Shown: piece after piece, positions 24,101-36,082 of the stretch
Layout of the letters: the number at the start of each line of letters is the position of its first letter
Position numbering within the stretch: position 1 is the stretch's first letter
Assembly (NCBI GenBank): GCA_013396915.1
Contig: VWZL01002049.1
Coordinates: 520,020 to 584,019, forward strand
Reading direction: 5' to 3'
From: Stercorarius parasiticus
Taxonomy: Eukaryota; Chordata; Aves; Charadriiformes; Stercorariidae
DNA length: 64,000 nucleotides
Notes under the pieces: generated by a model
Seen by the model: only the letters and a program-made list of their open reading frames with translations
Database searches by the model: none
Told to the model about the DNA's origin: nothing
Position numbers and translations under genes: made by a program

Positions 24101-27100
24101 TAAGCCTCAAGGCGGAACGGCCACCTTTCAGATCCCTCAATGCCTGCAAAGACATCCTGTTCATTATCTTTTTTCCTTGAAGGAAGGAAAAGGAAGGAAT
24201 TATTTTCCCCTCTTCATTTCTGCATTGCGAGGCCACAGCTGGCATGCTGCATAATTTTTGTATTCTTCCTTTTTTGTTTGTGAACTCATTTTTCTTGGAA
24301 CTGCAGGTGTCAGCCCACAAGACAAACAATGGAACATATCAGAGTAAGATCACTGCCAAAACCTTTATTTTATTAAAACTTCCTTGAAAGTCTAAAGTAA
24401 ATATGACATTTCTTCTCCCTGAAAAAGTGGTGGCAGGATAAGATTTATAAACAGAGTTTCCATTGCTGACCTCAGTTCCGTAATCTGCTTCAGTGTGGGC
24501 AACACACGAAGGACAACATGGGGGGAATGAAAGAAGAAACACACAAACCAACAAGGAGTCCTGGAGGGAAGATGTAAGGAGGAAAGGGAAACACTGCATA
24601 AATCCTTGGGCAGCCCAGCTCACCTCAATGAATTATGAAATAGCTGTGGAATTCATTGGCCATCTTGCCTTTGGACATAGAGATCTGTCGAAACAATAAC
24701 CAATATGTGGTGGATGATGTGCTGGTGAGCCACCTCTGTTCTGTCAGGGGAAATTTCACTCCCTGGGGCCTCCTCTTCCCTGTCCCCTCTCAGTTGTAGG
24801 AGAACAGTGTCATGAGGAGGGATCAATGAGTTCAGCTTTTGGGACACTGGCATGTATTTTGTTAGCTTCCACACAGCAGAAATATGAAAGCAGGGACTCT
24901 GCTATACTTGTGGTTAGCATTCTTTGCCTCCCAGCATAATTGTTTCAGTCCTTGTTTCATTCTGGCATGGCATCCCAGACATATGATGTATGTTTCTACT
25001 ATCATATATATTCCTATTACTGATGCCAACCCTGTGCTTCCTTGAACAATATTCTCGGTATTACTGGGAATGCAAGTAACCCTCTGGCCATCAAGCTGCA
25101 TATTGGCAGCACTCTCTTGGCCCGGTGGACCATGCGATGACTGGCAGCCTGGAGTCCCTAAGTGTTACGCTGGCAGTCTGAAGGAGTCTGAGAGGAAAAT
25201 GTGTAACAACTAAACACCAAATAAGGTGATATAAAGTACCATCTATTTCCCACAGACTAGAGGGCAGAGTAGTAGTTTGCAAAAAGAAGACAGAAGACCA
25301 GTGGAGGGGCAGTTAAAAGAATAACTATAAAGAAATACTTGTTTTCATGCCCAGTTGCTTCCAGATGTGCTGCAACCACACTACAAGGAGGGAGGGTAGA
25401 AAGGATAAGAACAGTTCAGTTGGCTGCATACTTGAAACCTGAACAGCACTTGCAAGGTCAGACTGTATTCAGCCAGGAAAGGAGGATAAGGATTTTCAGT
25501 GTAGATGACAATAGTGGCATAAGCAACCACATAAAACCCATAAATGCATATAGGATCCAGTTTCAGCTCCTGAACAAAACACTTTCTGTCCTGGCATTTA
25601 TAAATACAAACCATCCCTCTGTGCTTTAGATCTCATATAAAGGAGAAATGTAAGCTTCTGATGTAATTAGATAAGTGCTTAGAAATATTTATTATTAATG
25701 TAGGTTATATATATGATCTATTATTTGTACAATCAAAGTAGGGTCATTAATGGTGTCATGTACAAGGCATGTCAGCGAAAATTTAACAGCTGGTATTAAT
25801 TATGTTTATAATAGTCTCAGACTATCCAAAACTGTTCATGTTTTTATCTACATGGAACCATTCTTTAGGTTGTATGGGTAAAAAATATAGGTTCTGCTCC
25901 TCTTTTTCAAGCTTTAGTGTTATATGACGAACAGAAAAGAGTGACAGTACCATGCACTGGTTGGATTGTTTTCCCTTACTTACTTTCCCTTACAATTTTA
26001 TGACTTTTCAGTTCCAAAACACCTTAAAAAAAACACCTGATGTTTTTGAAGGTGTAAAAAAACGCCTTCATTTCCAAGGAAGTCTTGTACAAGGTATCAC
26101 TATAAAAGTAACTCAGAAAAACTTGTGCTGAATCCTGTGGACAGCCCTGATCATCTGTGATGATGGAAGATTAACTCAAACAGGAAAAGGCACAAAGACT
26201 CTTAAGATGACCAGGAGGTGCTGGGCAGCCTCACCACAGCAGAGCACCTTGTTTTTCAATCCAGATAGAGAAGCCAAGGACAGGAATATCATCCCTGCCT
26301 GCAGTTCATTATCCAATGCCCTCATATAAGCGTTGTGCAGGCAGAAAAAGATTTAAGCTACTCGATAATGTTGGCACAGAATCAAAATATAAATAAACCT
26401 AGACAAGAAACTAGGAGATATCTGTTAACAGAAGAAAAGTATGTCTCTGAAACACTGTCCTGATAAGATGCTGAGAAAAACTGTGCTGGGCTGAAGATCT
26501 AAGATGTATTTTTCTAGCAAAGAATGTATTATTGTATGTCATTCCTGTGAGAAAAGTAAACTGGACTCAGTATACCAGACGGCCCATTCAATACTAAATT
26601 CCCCAAAACAGTTGGACAGCAAAAATGTCTTTCCAGTACTTATCTGTATTTATTTATAAAGTCATAAGTCGTCGGGATCTAATAGGGAACAATGGGACTA
26701 TTACCAACACACCTCAATACAGGAGCATTACTCACTACAACAGAGCTATCAAAACTAATTACTACTTGGGCTATAGACAGAGAAGGATTTTATTGCATGG
26801 GCACCACCCTCCTACCACAGCAATCTTTCAATGGCACATCCCTATGCTACCACTATGTAAGCATACAACAGTTCTGAGGTCTTCCCACTATCCAAGTTTT
26901 ACACGTCATGAGATTCCTCCCCTTATATTTGCAAAATAAAAGACAGATTGTTCCACTTCAGAGGGACAATTCATAAGGTTTTTAGGCTGGGAAGGAGGCA
27001 CGCTAGAAACCCAGAGAGTGGAGCAGAGCTACTTTAGACGTGTACCGTTTCCCCTTGTCTCCAAGCAGGTCCATGGAAACTATATGGGAAATTACATAGC

Positions 27101-28966
27101 ATGGTGTTACAGTGCCTCTCCTTTGAAACTACCCCTTAGCAGGCATCTCTTTGCAAGTGCAGGCATCTATATATCAGAAGGTGAAAACGGAGTTGTGGTG
27201 GTGTAGATATGAACATCTAATTTTCTAGCAATCCCGAGGGCTAGGAGAATGCCCCTGGCTTGTGCAAGAAGGTGTTTTCCTTGCATCCAACGCCACCTGC
27301 TTGTACCATATGAAATGGAATCAATTAAGCTGCATGACTCAACAGCAGATCATTTCAGGAGGGGAAAAAATATCACAACTTCTGTAATTGAAGGAAAACA
27401 ACTACCATGGAGGGGTAGGCAAGTTTCTAAAATGTTTATACTTTGCCTGTGTTTCTAATAATTTTCTTTTTCATCTGCTTTATCCAAACCACATCAGTCT
27501 GCAAACATGGGCTGCAAACTTCATGAGAACATTTACTTTTACGGAGAACTAGGCTAATAGTCCACAGTGAGTCATTTTTAAACAGTTTAAGCCTTTATCT
27601 GTTCATGAGGAACATAATGTATTTGTATTTATTTACTAGCCAGAACCATTCATTTTATGGCTATTTATCTATGAAGGTTGTTCTCAAGCGAATTCATTAC
27701 GTGTGCCTAGTATTTCAAATGCCAGGTTTACTGGTTGTTGTCACTGGATACTAATTCCCTTAGCAATGCTCCTGGCTGAATGAATACTACTAACTTTAAA
27801 AATCTGTTTTATAGTAGGAATATTTACATACATGAAGCTCCAGTCTTGCTTCTGGAAATACCTCTTTTTCTCAACTTTGACATTTTTGTGGACACTCTAA
27901 CAAATAGCTCACTGCTGGGAAATAAGATGGGTCCAAAAAATGACAGGACCCTCTTACCTGATCAAGTAGGATCAAGAAATGTTGCAGTCTGTTTGATTAA
28001 GCAACTCTTCTAAGACTTTCAAACATATTGATCTTTGATCCTAACCAGAAAGCACAGGTCTGTTTTGTTGTTTAGGGGTTTTTTTTCAGTCTTAGCTAAA
28101 GTCCAGAAGTGAATAAACAGCTGTTTCAGAATTTCAAAGGCTGAATTTTCTTCCTTCAGTCTCTGCAGCCTTCATAAGCCACAGAATTGAGAAGGCCACT
28201 CATGCCTCTTCAGTCCCTAAATTAATTTATTTTAGGTAGGGAAGGAGTTGCATGAAATCAGCTGCAGTTAATTTACTTAGTCTAGGCGTGGTGTTAATGA
28301 CTTTCCTGAAAAAGACTGTCCAAGTGTATGGACCATCTAGAAGGGGTAGGGAGACCCCTCTGCTCCTGCCAATGTTAAGGCTTTGCTCTGTAACTGGAAC
28401 TGACAAGTGGCCAGCAGGTGCTGGCATGCCAATATTCATCTGATGATAGTGCTCATTGTAGAAGTGTCTGCTAACAGAGCTGGAAGTTTCTTGTTTTAAT
28501 AAGGGGTTTAAAATTGCAACAGAGGAGCCCATGTTTGCTTTTGCTTTCTAGAAGCTTAAGAAGTCACAATTTAGTTACTAGTCCTGGCTTAGACCCTTTT
28601 TCGTGCCATTAAAATTCCCTGCTAGAGGGATTTAGAGAATCAATTCATATAGAAAAGCATACTGTGATAAACCCAGACTAAATAAAATCAGTACCAAAGA
28701 TGCAGTTGACACTAGCAGAGTAGGATCAATGGCATTATAAAATTAGACTTCTCTATATATCAAGATTATTTAGCTTTATTTGAACAAGACGCGCTCCTAT
28801 GTACTATCAGAATCGCAGTTCAGGCAAGCACACGTTTAATTTTAAGCTATAGAGCAGTCCCCTAATTTTTCTAAATGGAATTTGCAACATCTAAGCTAAA
28901 ATTACCTTCTCCTCCCTCAATTTAGATGGAAACTTTAGTTTTGGCATAGGAGTGCCTCCTGAGGTA
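18102..28966. other. Long non-coding stretch, no gene recognised
   Basis: About 10.9 kb without a recognisable gene, RNA gene or repeat family. Open frames are all under about 112 codons, overlap on both strands and show no domain. Local structure: an imperfect hairpin at 26020-26055. The 26.6-27.5 kb part carries several consecutive plus-strand open frames that were examined and not accepted as genes. Confidence 0.5.
26020..26055. repeat. Imperfect hairpin
   Basis: caccttaaaaaaaac and gtttttgaaggtg can pair with a few mismatches around a short loop. A-rich simple sequence explains part of it. Confidence 0.5.
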
Positions 28967-28995
28967 TTTTTTCTGCATTTTCAATGCAGAAAAAA
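28967..28995. repeat. Perfect 13-bp hairpin with 3-nt loop
   Basis: ttttttctgcatt (28967-28979), loop ttc, then aatgcagaaaaaa (28983-28995), a perfect inverse. Read as RNA on the plus strand it would end in a short A run; on the minus strand the mirror is nearly the same. The stem is too short for a canonical microRNA precursor. No flanking gene indicates a role. Confidence 0.8.
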
Positions 28996-29014
28996 GTGTT
29001 GGCTTTAAAATTTA

Positions 29015-29048
29015 TATTATATTGTCATTATTTTATTATATTGTCATT
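29015..29048. repeat. Short direct repeat of an AT-rich unit
   Basis: tattatattgtcatt occurs twice (about 29015-29029 and 29034-29048) with a few bases between, just after the 28967 hairpin. A small local duplication. Confidence 0.75.
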
Positions 29049-31678
29049 CCTAAATGATTTCAGTTTTCATGAAGACCATGGTTATAGTGCAACTAGGATA
29101 ATAGTAACTAGGTGTTACTAAAAATTTTGGTTTGCTCACATTCAAAAGCCTGTTAGAATCAACAGGTTCAAATGCACCTCACAATATTTTGCTACATGAC
29201 AGAAGGCTTTGCTGGTTGTTATCAGTTATTGGTAATCACTTATTTTCATGTCTCTGATATGTGCCAACCTGGTCATGCAATCTCCAATATTAAAACAGGC
29301 AACAATAAGGTATTCTTCACCCTACAGGGCAATGAATGTCTAAGTTGAGGAAATGGGGCACTGCACTTTCTCTGCACTTTTTTCAGAGGAATTTAAAGGG
29401 TAATAGGATGCATTCGTATTAGCAACTGAAGAGGCACAGAGGAAAGCTACCCACAGCTTACCCATTTTCACCATTTATAGTAGTTTTTCAGGCTAAATTA
29501 CATTTCAAAATAATTTTTCACTAAGTGTAAGCATGATGGTTTTCAACTTTACTTTAACCTCCTAAGGATAAAATACCTTATTTTTCCAAGAACAGATCAG
29601 AACCTCTTCTCCTTAATAATGATCAAATAGAAATTCTGGCATCCTTTACAATTCAGTAGAACCATGGAAGAAAAGCATGCCATTGAATCATGCTTTTATC
29701 AGTAAGTACTAAGAGAGCAACTGTGGAGCAGCTATGAACTTAAACTAGGAGACTCAAAGTTCATGGCTTCTGTATCTTTCTCTCCTTCTCCTGAAACTTT
29801 CTACCTGCCCCTTAGGTAGAGTTTGCTCTTCATAAAGAGCCCCAAGGGCCCACTCTTCCATTTTTGCTGTCAGAGGACAGCCGAAAGAGCTAAAGTGTGC
29901 AAATCCCAACAAGAAGCAAAGATGAGAACTGTTTCAGTTTCATTAAAACAGAGCTGAGAAACACGTAGAACTGATTCAATTCATATAGCTCTTATCTTAA
30001 CCAACAGCCTAATATTTTTTACTAACAGTAAATCATTGGATTCAAGTTTTATTTTATAGAATAGTAACTGTAGAAATCTAAGAGAAGAAAAATCGTCACA
30101 TTAGCATCTGTGAAATAATGACTCATATACCCACAGTCATTGTCTTCCACTAACGATGTGCAAAGCCTAGAGAAACTTCTGTTAATGATCTCTATTGAGG
30201 GATTGATGGTCACACAAATGGCTGGCATCTGCTGTTCCAGAAATGAACTAAACTAATTTAATTTCATCTCTTGAAAGAAAATAATATCCACAGAAGTATA
30301 AGACAGAGTTTCTCTGTGTTCCTCTTGTATTTTGCAGACTTTCTCATTCATTGCAGTGACAAGCTGGGCATGCAAATATGAGACTGTAAGGAAACTTGAA
30401 AGCCTTTGAAACGGAGGCTTTTAAGAAACAGACGCACAACACAAACTGAGGAAGGACTGACGTAGAGGTGACAATACATTGGTAAAGACATGAAAAATGG
30501 GGAAGAGCAGGTAGAAATCGCAGAAAGAAGGGTGGATTGATTCCTTGGATTTCCACTATGTCCACTGGAGGACTGTTTTAAAAATAATTGGAAAATTAGG
30601 AGGTATTTTTTCTCTCTAGGTGATACTGGTTACCCAGCCAATTAATACATGAACGTCTAAAGAATATAGCACACCAGGAAGTGAGTGAAAAGTTGTAATT
30701 GTTAACCAGTACACAGACAGCTCAATTTCTCTTGTGGCCAAAATCAGAGCTCTCTTGTCCACTATTCAGATACTCGGGTATCAAATCTTCCACTTCCCTT
30801 TTGTATACTAGAATCATTAGACAACTACCACAGGTTATGAGAATAATATAATTTTCAGGGACACACGCACTTTTCTGTATCATAACTTCACAAAACAGGT
30901 GATTAAAGAAGCATATTAGATTAAATGAATTGTACAATTAGACCTCAGCTGCTTGAAAACTGACTTTCTGTCCTGAAGAGTCCACTCATCTCACAGAAAG
31001 AAGTGGAGGACAGCAGTTAGAGTCTCTAATATACCACTTGAAATTCATGGTTGAGATAAACGAGCAAAGTTTCACTGATATCAAGAAAGCTGAAGTGATT
31101 CATAATGAATAAGGGTATGATCCTAGATCATTCCTTATACTGTTATTTATCTCCTCTTAGTGATGCCTTCTTTTCCTTGAGGTAGGAATTCTGTATAGAT
31201 TTTTCTAATAAACCTCATATATGCTACCTTAAGGGCTTTCTGGGGGAAAAAAAAACAAAACAAAACACAAGAGCACAAGAGCTTCTTCAATTTTGCAAGT
31301 GTTATCAGGAATGCTAGAGCCCCACTCTAAATTTTAGCTTGATGGTGACTCAGTCTGATATGACACTGACTTCCAAAGCAGACAAACTTTTTCAGACAAA
31401 TGCTGACAGATGTTGTGGATCTGAGGCAGGAAAACAGCCTTTAGTATTTAATGTGGTAATGAGAAATTAAACTGCCTGAGGCATGAAATATAATTGTTCA
31501 TTTACACTGAAAACATATTGATGCAAAAACAATCATTACAGTCATGGATGGGAAAAGCAGTAAAATAATAGACCCAAATCTTCTACTAACCACAATGTTG
31601 AAACTTTAATATTTTCTCTAAGTAGCCTCTGGGGAAAATGCATGCTTTAATGACTGCACTGCTATGGGTCTCTTGGTG
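29049..31678. other. Non-coding stretch, no gene recognised
   Basis: AT-rich unique-looking DNA. A poly-A/AAAAC run at about 31246-31268, followed by a small cacaagag duplication, could be a retroposon tail, but no element body was recognised. Confidence 0.5.
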
Positions 31679-32158
31679 CTAGAAATGGTGGAAAAGTTGG
31701 TATATACACACAGTTGTTCGTTGCTGAGTCTCTTCCAGATCAAGCGAAAGAGCTGACTGAATGTTGTCATGCTGTACATTGTAGGTCCACACTACCACTG
31801 CCACTACCAGTGACAGACAGGTTGTAGTATAATGATTAGGGAGGATTTCCTCAAAAAGGTCTTCGAAATACACACTTTGGCAAAGGGACAGCCCACAGAA
31901 GTTGGGCCTTGCCAGTTTCTTATGTGGTGTGAAAGGACGTGGCCCATGTGAGCTAAGCCATCCCAGCAGCACCAGAACTGCACAAGAGATCAAATTTGAA
32001 TGCACCGACCATTGGACTGGACAGTACACATCAGTAATCCTCCGCTGTCGCAAGAATGCAGAAGAAACAGAAGCCAAAGGAGTTTCCATGAGTAAGATAT
32101 TCTCCTTGATGTCTTCTGGCTGAGGCAGTAGATACAAGGAAGCAAGAGGCTGGGGCAT
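31679..32158 (-). CDS. Unrecognised open reading frame, 159 codons from ATG
   Basis: Seen: on the minus strand the frame is free of stops from 32287 down to the TAG at 31679, 202 sense codons; the first ATG in frame is at 32158, giving 159 codons. This is the longest open frame in the window outside CR1. The translation has two hydrophobic stretches, roughly ISCAVLVLLGWL and TTTCLSLVVAVVVW, which could be membrane segments, and a cysteine-containing linker between them. No known family was recognised. A pyrimidine-rich tract ending ccttcctgcag (AG at 32246-32245) lies in the upstream open part and could be a splice acceptor, making this a possible 3'-terminal exon instead of a single-exon gene. 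Local GC is higher than around it, which lengthens chance frames, so chance remains a real explanation. Confidence 0.2.
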   Translation of the reverse strand: MPQPLASLYLLPQPEDIKENILLMETPLASVSSAFLRQRRITDVYCPVQWSVHSNLISCAVLVLLGWLSSHGPRPFTPHKKLARPNFCGLSLCQSVYFEDLFEEILPNHYTTTCLSLVVAVVVWTYNVQHDNIQSALSLDLEETQQRTTVCIYQLFHHF

Positions 32159-32290
32159 CAGAGGCAAGAGGAAATTCCCCCCATTAAGAGTCACGAAAGG
32201 AACATTTTTGTGACTAGATAGAAAGGTTTGACCACAATGGCAAGCTGCAGGAAGGTAGGATCTCCAAAAATTTTTCTGGAATTTGAGTTA

Positions 32291-35200
32291 TATTTTATTT
32301 TCTGTTTTAGATATTCATCCAAAGTGAATAACTGAAGTTACGAGATTTGCCAGTGGCCAAGTTACAGCATAGTTTCATAAGTAATGCAAGGGGCATGGAT
32401 GCAGCACTGAAAACATAAAACAACACACTTTCAGTGAAGTAAAACCAACAGAGAAACATATCTTCCTAGTTCATTAAACCAGAAGATGAAAAAGCTTGAA
32501 GCACGTATTTCCAAATTTTTACCAGGAGAAAAAAGGAAAAGAGGCTCAGCTGCTCCTGTAACCTGAGGCAGCTGCAGTGCTAGTTGCAAAGCAAAGGCAA
32601 AATCTGCTATTGAGGTGTTCTGTAGTGTTTACTCTTTTTAGAAAAGAAAATCTTTACTGCAGCTTTTTATTCGATTGATAAAACAACAAACAAGACCCAA
32701 AGAAGCCATGCTCCCGTAAGGCAGCATTCTCTGCTGCTTTAGGGCAGGTGGGTAGACAGGAGAGTCCAGGTGAGCACCAGGAACACCAGGCTACCACTAT
32801 TTCACCTTCTACCACTGCAGTAGGAAAGCAACACCTCTTTAATTATTGTGCAAACCAGAGAGCAATGCCTCCACATCGCTTTTGAGAACACTCTGGATAT
32901 AAAGGCCCCCGAATCACAACATGATTTGTAAGAAATGCAAAAGGCAATTTGTATTAAGTACTCTGTATGGAAAACATTAGCCTCCCTCAGAAATGGATTA
33001 TCCCTATCTCCTGATCTACATTTTCAGGAACAAGTTTATGCATTAGACTTAGGGGAAAGGTAGAAGCACGTGCATCTTTCTATTCTTGCTGAACTGGGAC
33101 ATATAAATTAATTTATTTGAGAAAAGCAGTTTAAAAATAGCTCATCAGACACATCTTTGATTTATACCAACCCAAAAACTGAAGGGTATTTAGCAAGACT
33201 GGGTGAACTAGTCTGTGTTTACTTCTTTATCACTCAAATAAACATTTGCCTCCTATTTGAGATGAGATTCCTACCTTCAGAAATTTCTGTTTCCTGGGAG
33301 TAGCATCAGAAGACAAACAGGAGCACTTGTCTTCGTTTGTAGTGACGTCCTCATGGCCACTGTATAAAAATGAACTGTGGTCATTTACTTTCTAAATAAC
33401 ATTTTTAACTGAAAAAATATTGGTGCATAGAAATCTTTTGCTGGACACAGCAGGAGAAGGCTATAGTTCTCAGATGAGATGTCAGGTCAAAGTTAGAAAT
33501 CATCTTACAGAAACAACCATTAGGTCTCATGACAGACTCTTAGTGATCCTGTAGAAGACTCAGCTCCAAACCTGCATACCTGGCTCAGAGCAGGGACATG
33601 TAATTGTTTTAATTAAATTCAGTGTGAATACACTAACCATTTTGGTCTCTTTCAAAAAAAAACCAACCCGAACACAAATAGTTTCCAACTTCTCCTTATG
33701 TGGCTTATGCACTCCCTTCAATGAACAATTTTGAAATTTTTAAACTGCCATTTTCCTCCCTTCCTCTACTGAAATGTCTTCAGGGCCTGCTCCTAGTGCA
33801 CGCTGCACTCAGTAATGTAGCTCTTGTAAGCTGACAGCCACCCCTATCCCAAGTAAATAAATAAATTAATTAAAAAAAAAAGCGGCACCTTACATTAGAA
33901 CTTTGGTGTGAAATAAGGCTACAGTCCTAAAGCAATCATAGAAATAATGTTTGCATTATTAACTTTATTCAGAGCTTCCACTTCAGAATGAATCATTCTG
34001 ATCCAATATATTACAAGATTTTTGCATGTAATTTTTTTTTTTTTAGCAATTTGTGTAACAAATGCCACTGAGAAAGAACTGATGAAGTTTGGGGAGTTTA
34101 ATTGCTTTGAGCTTTTATATTAAGCCGGGTTTATCTGCAATTATGTTTGACTTGGAGCTGAACCTATTCATTAGATACAAAGGAAGTTGTTTGTTTGATT
34201 GTGGAGCAATAAAGCTTCCACTTTCTTACCAGGGAGTCAAGAACATTATCATTTGTCACTATAATTTTCTTCCTCTCTCTAGTAGGCACCAATAGATCTT
34301 GCTTGCAAAATGATGGGCAGCAGCTTTACACCCCATCAGCATCAGCAGCAGGGAGCTGTGGCTGGTAACACTGTGATGTTGATTATTTCCCCCCCATTTC
34401 TGGATGCCTTCCATAAATAATGAAACTATGTTTCTTCTATAATTCTGGTTGGTACAGTAAACAATAAAATAACCCTGCCACCATAACCTCCCTGGCAGAA
34501 GGCCAGCGTGGCTGAGGATTCAGAGAGAACACCTAAGGCTTGAAATAAGGAGCTGTGATTCTCCAGGTCAGCACCTGCATATGGATCTATGTCAGCTAAA
34601 ATAAGAGTATTTAGCAGTTTTTAGAGGTGAGTTTGGAATAGTTTATTCCTTCCCCAAACTCATCCCACTCCAGAGGAACCACCTTTAAAAAACAGCTTTC
34701 CATGGATTCTTTTCCCCCCTTAGTTCTTTTCTTGCTAGGAAAAAAAGTCATCAAAAGCCTAACTTTCAAAGAAAACAGATTTTGTGCCGTTTATTTCCGC
34801 CTGCTTTGTTCACTTTTTATATCCCCCTCCTCCTTTTCCACATTGTAATGAAATGAAAATTGAAATGCGCCCTCTAGATGTAAGAAGGCAGACCGTCTTG
34901 GGGAAGAAGATATTGATTAGACAACCCAGGCTTAGTATCATCAGGTGGCCACAGTGAGCTACCAGGTTCTCATGGTTGACGAGTTTAAGAAACAAAAGAA
35001 GTATAATCTGTGAGGGTAGAAAATAACTACTCTATGTGCCGCAGAGATATAAGATGACAAGAGTAACTGACAATTTTTTACAAGCTTTTGGGAAAGAAAA
35101 GCTTCATAGCACTGTAATAAAAGAACGAGAGAGACAGAGCACGAAAGGAGGAGAGCTGATGTCTGAATGGGAAACACTGAGTAATGGAGAAAGAAATAAA

Positions 35201-36040
35201 AGGAAAATACTGTAAAACTCAAACAGATATTAGTAATGTAAACAGATGGTCTGAACTAGAACCGCATTTCATTCACTGTCTGAATCACTCACTAAAAATA
35301 ATAAGTATTTTGGTCTTACACAAAAAATTTTTCTCCGTTGAGGAAATTGCAAAATCAGCTCATAGCACATACAACAAACCAGTGAAAAACACTCTGCCCT
35401 CTCTACTGAAATACTCTTTCAGTTCAAATAAACCACATTGAGTAAAACATTGCAAATAAGAAGAAATGTTTAAATTGACCCTGAAATAAAATGTTTTGCT
35501 CTATAAGAGGAAATAAAACATGGACAAATCTGATACAAAAATTGAGTTAAATTTGAGAAAACTGGAAGTAGAAGGCATTGCTTTCATTTTTCCACTAAAG
35601 AGTTATATAAAAAATTCCATTTTCATAATTGATGTAAGTTATCACACTCCCTATTTTTTCATCTTTTTATTTTTGTTTTAATCACTTCTCTTCAAAGAAC
35701 GTGTTTGTGGTGCCAATGATTCTGTAACAATTGTTGGTCTCTGAAGTTATCCCTAGAGAAGAACTGTCATCTTTCTGTGGTGTCACACCACCTCTTAAAT
35801 AAAGAGCCCAAAACAACATGGAGCTTCGCTGTCTGTGCTGTGTGTAGTGAGTTACAACTCATCTTTCTTTCACTGCTCATATTGTCCCATAATAACCCTC
35901 TTCCTACAGAGCGTGCTGCTAATGCTTTATGCCACAGCTTATGATTTCAATGGAGATGCTCCTGGCCCACAAGTGTTTTGCCATACGGCCCCCTGCCTCT
36001 CCAGTGGAAGGACACGATAGGATGTGCAGCACTATGCCAA
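32291..36040. other. Non-coding stretch, no gene recognised
   Basis: Unique-looking DNA with a TAAA-type simple run near 33853-33878 followed by poly-A, and a T run near 34032. Only short chance frames. Confidence 0.55.
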
Positions 36041-36082
36041 GTGATAATATTAAAGTTTTAGGTGATAATATTAAAGCTTTAG
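36041..36082. repeat. 21-bp tandem duplication, two copies
   Basis: gtgataatattaaag(t/c)tttag occurs at 36041-36061 and immediately again at 36062-36082 with a single T/C difference. The near identity suggests a fairly recent duplication. Confidence 0.95.
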
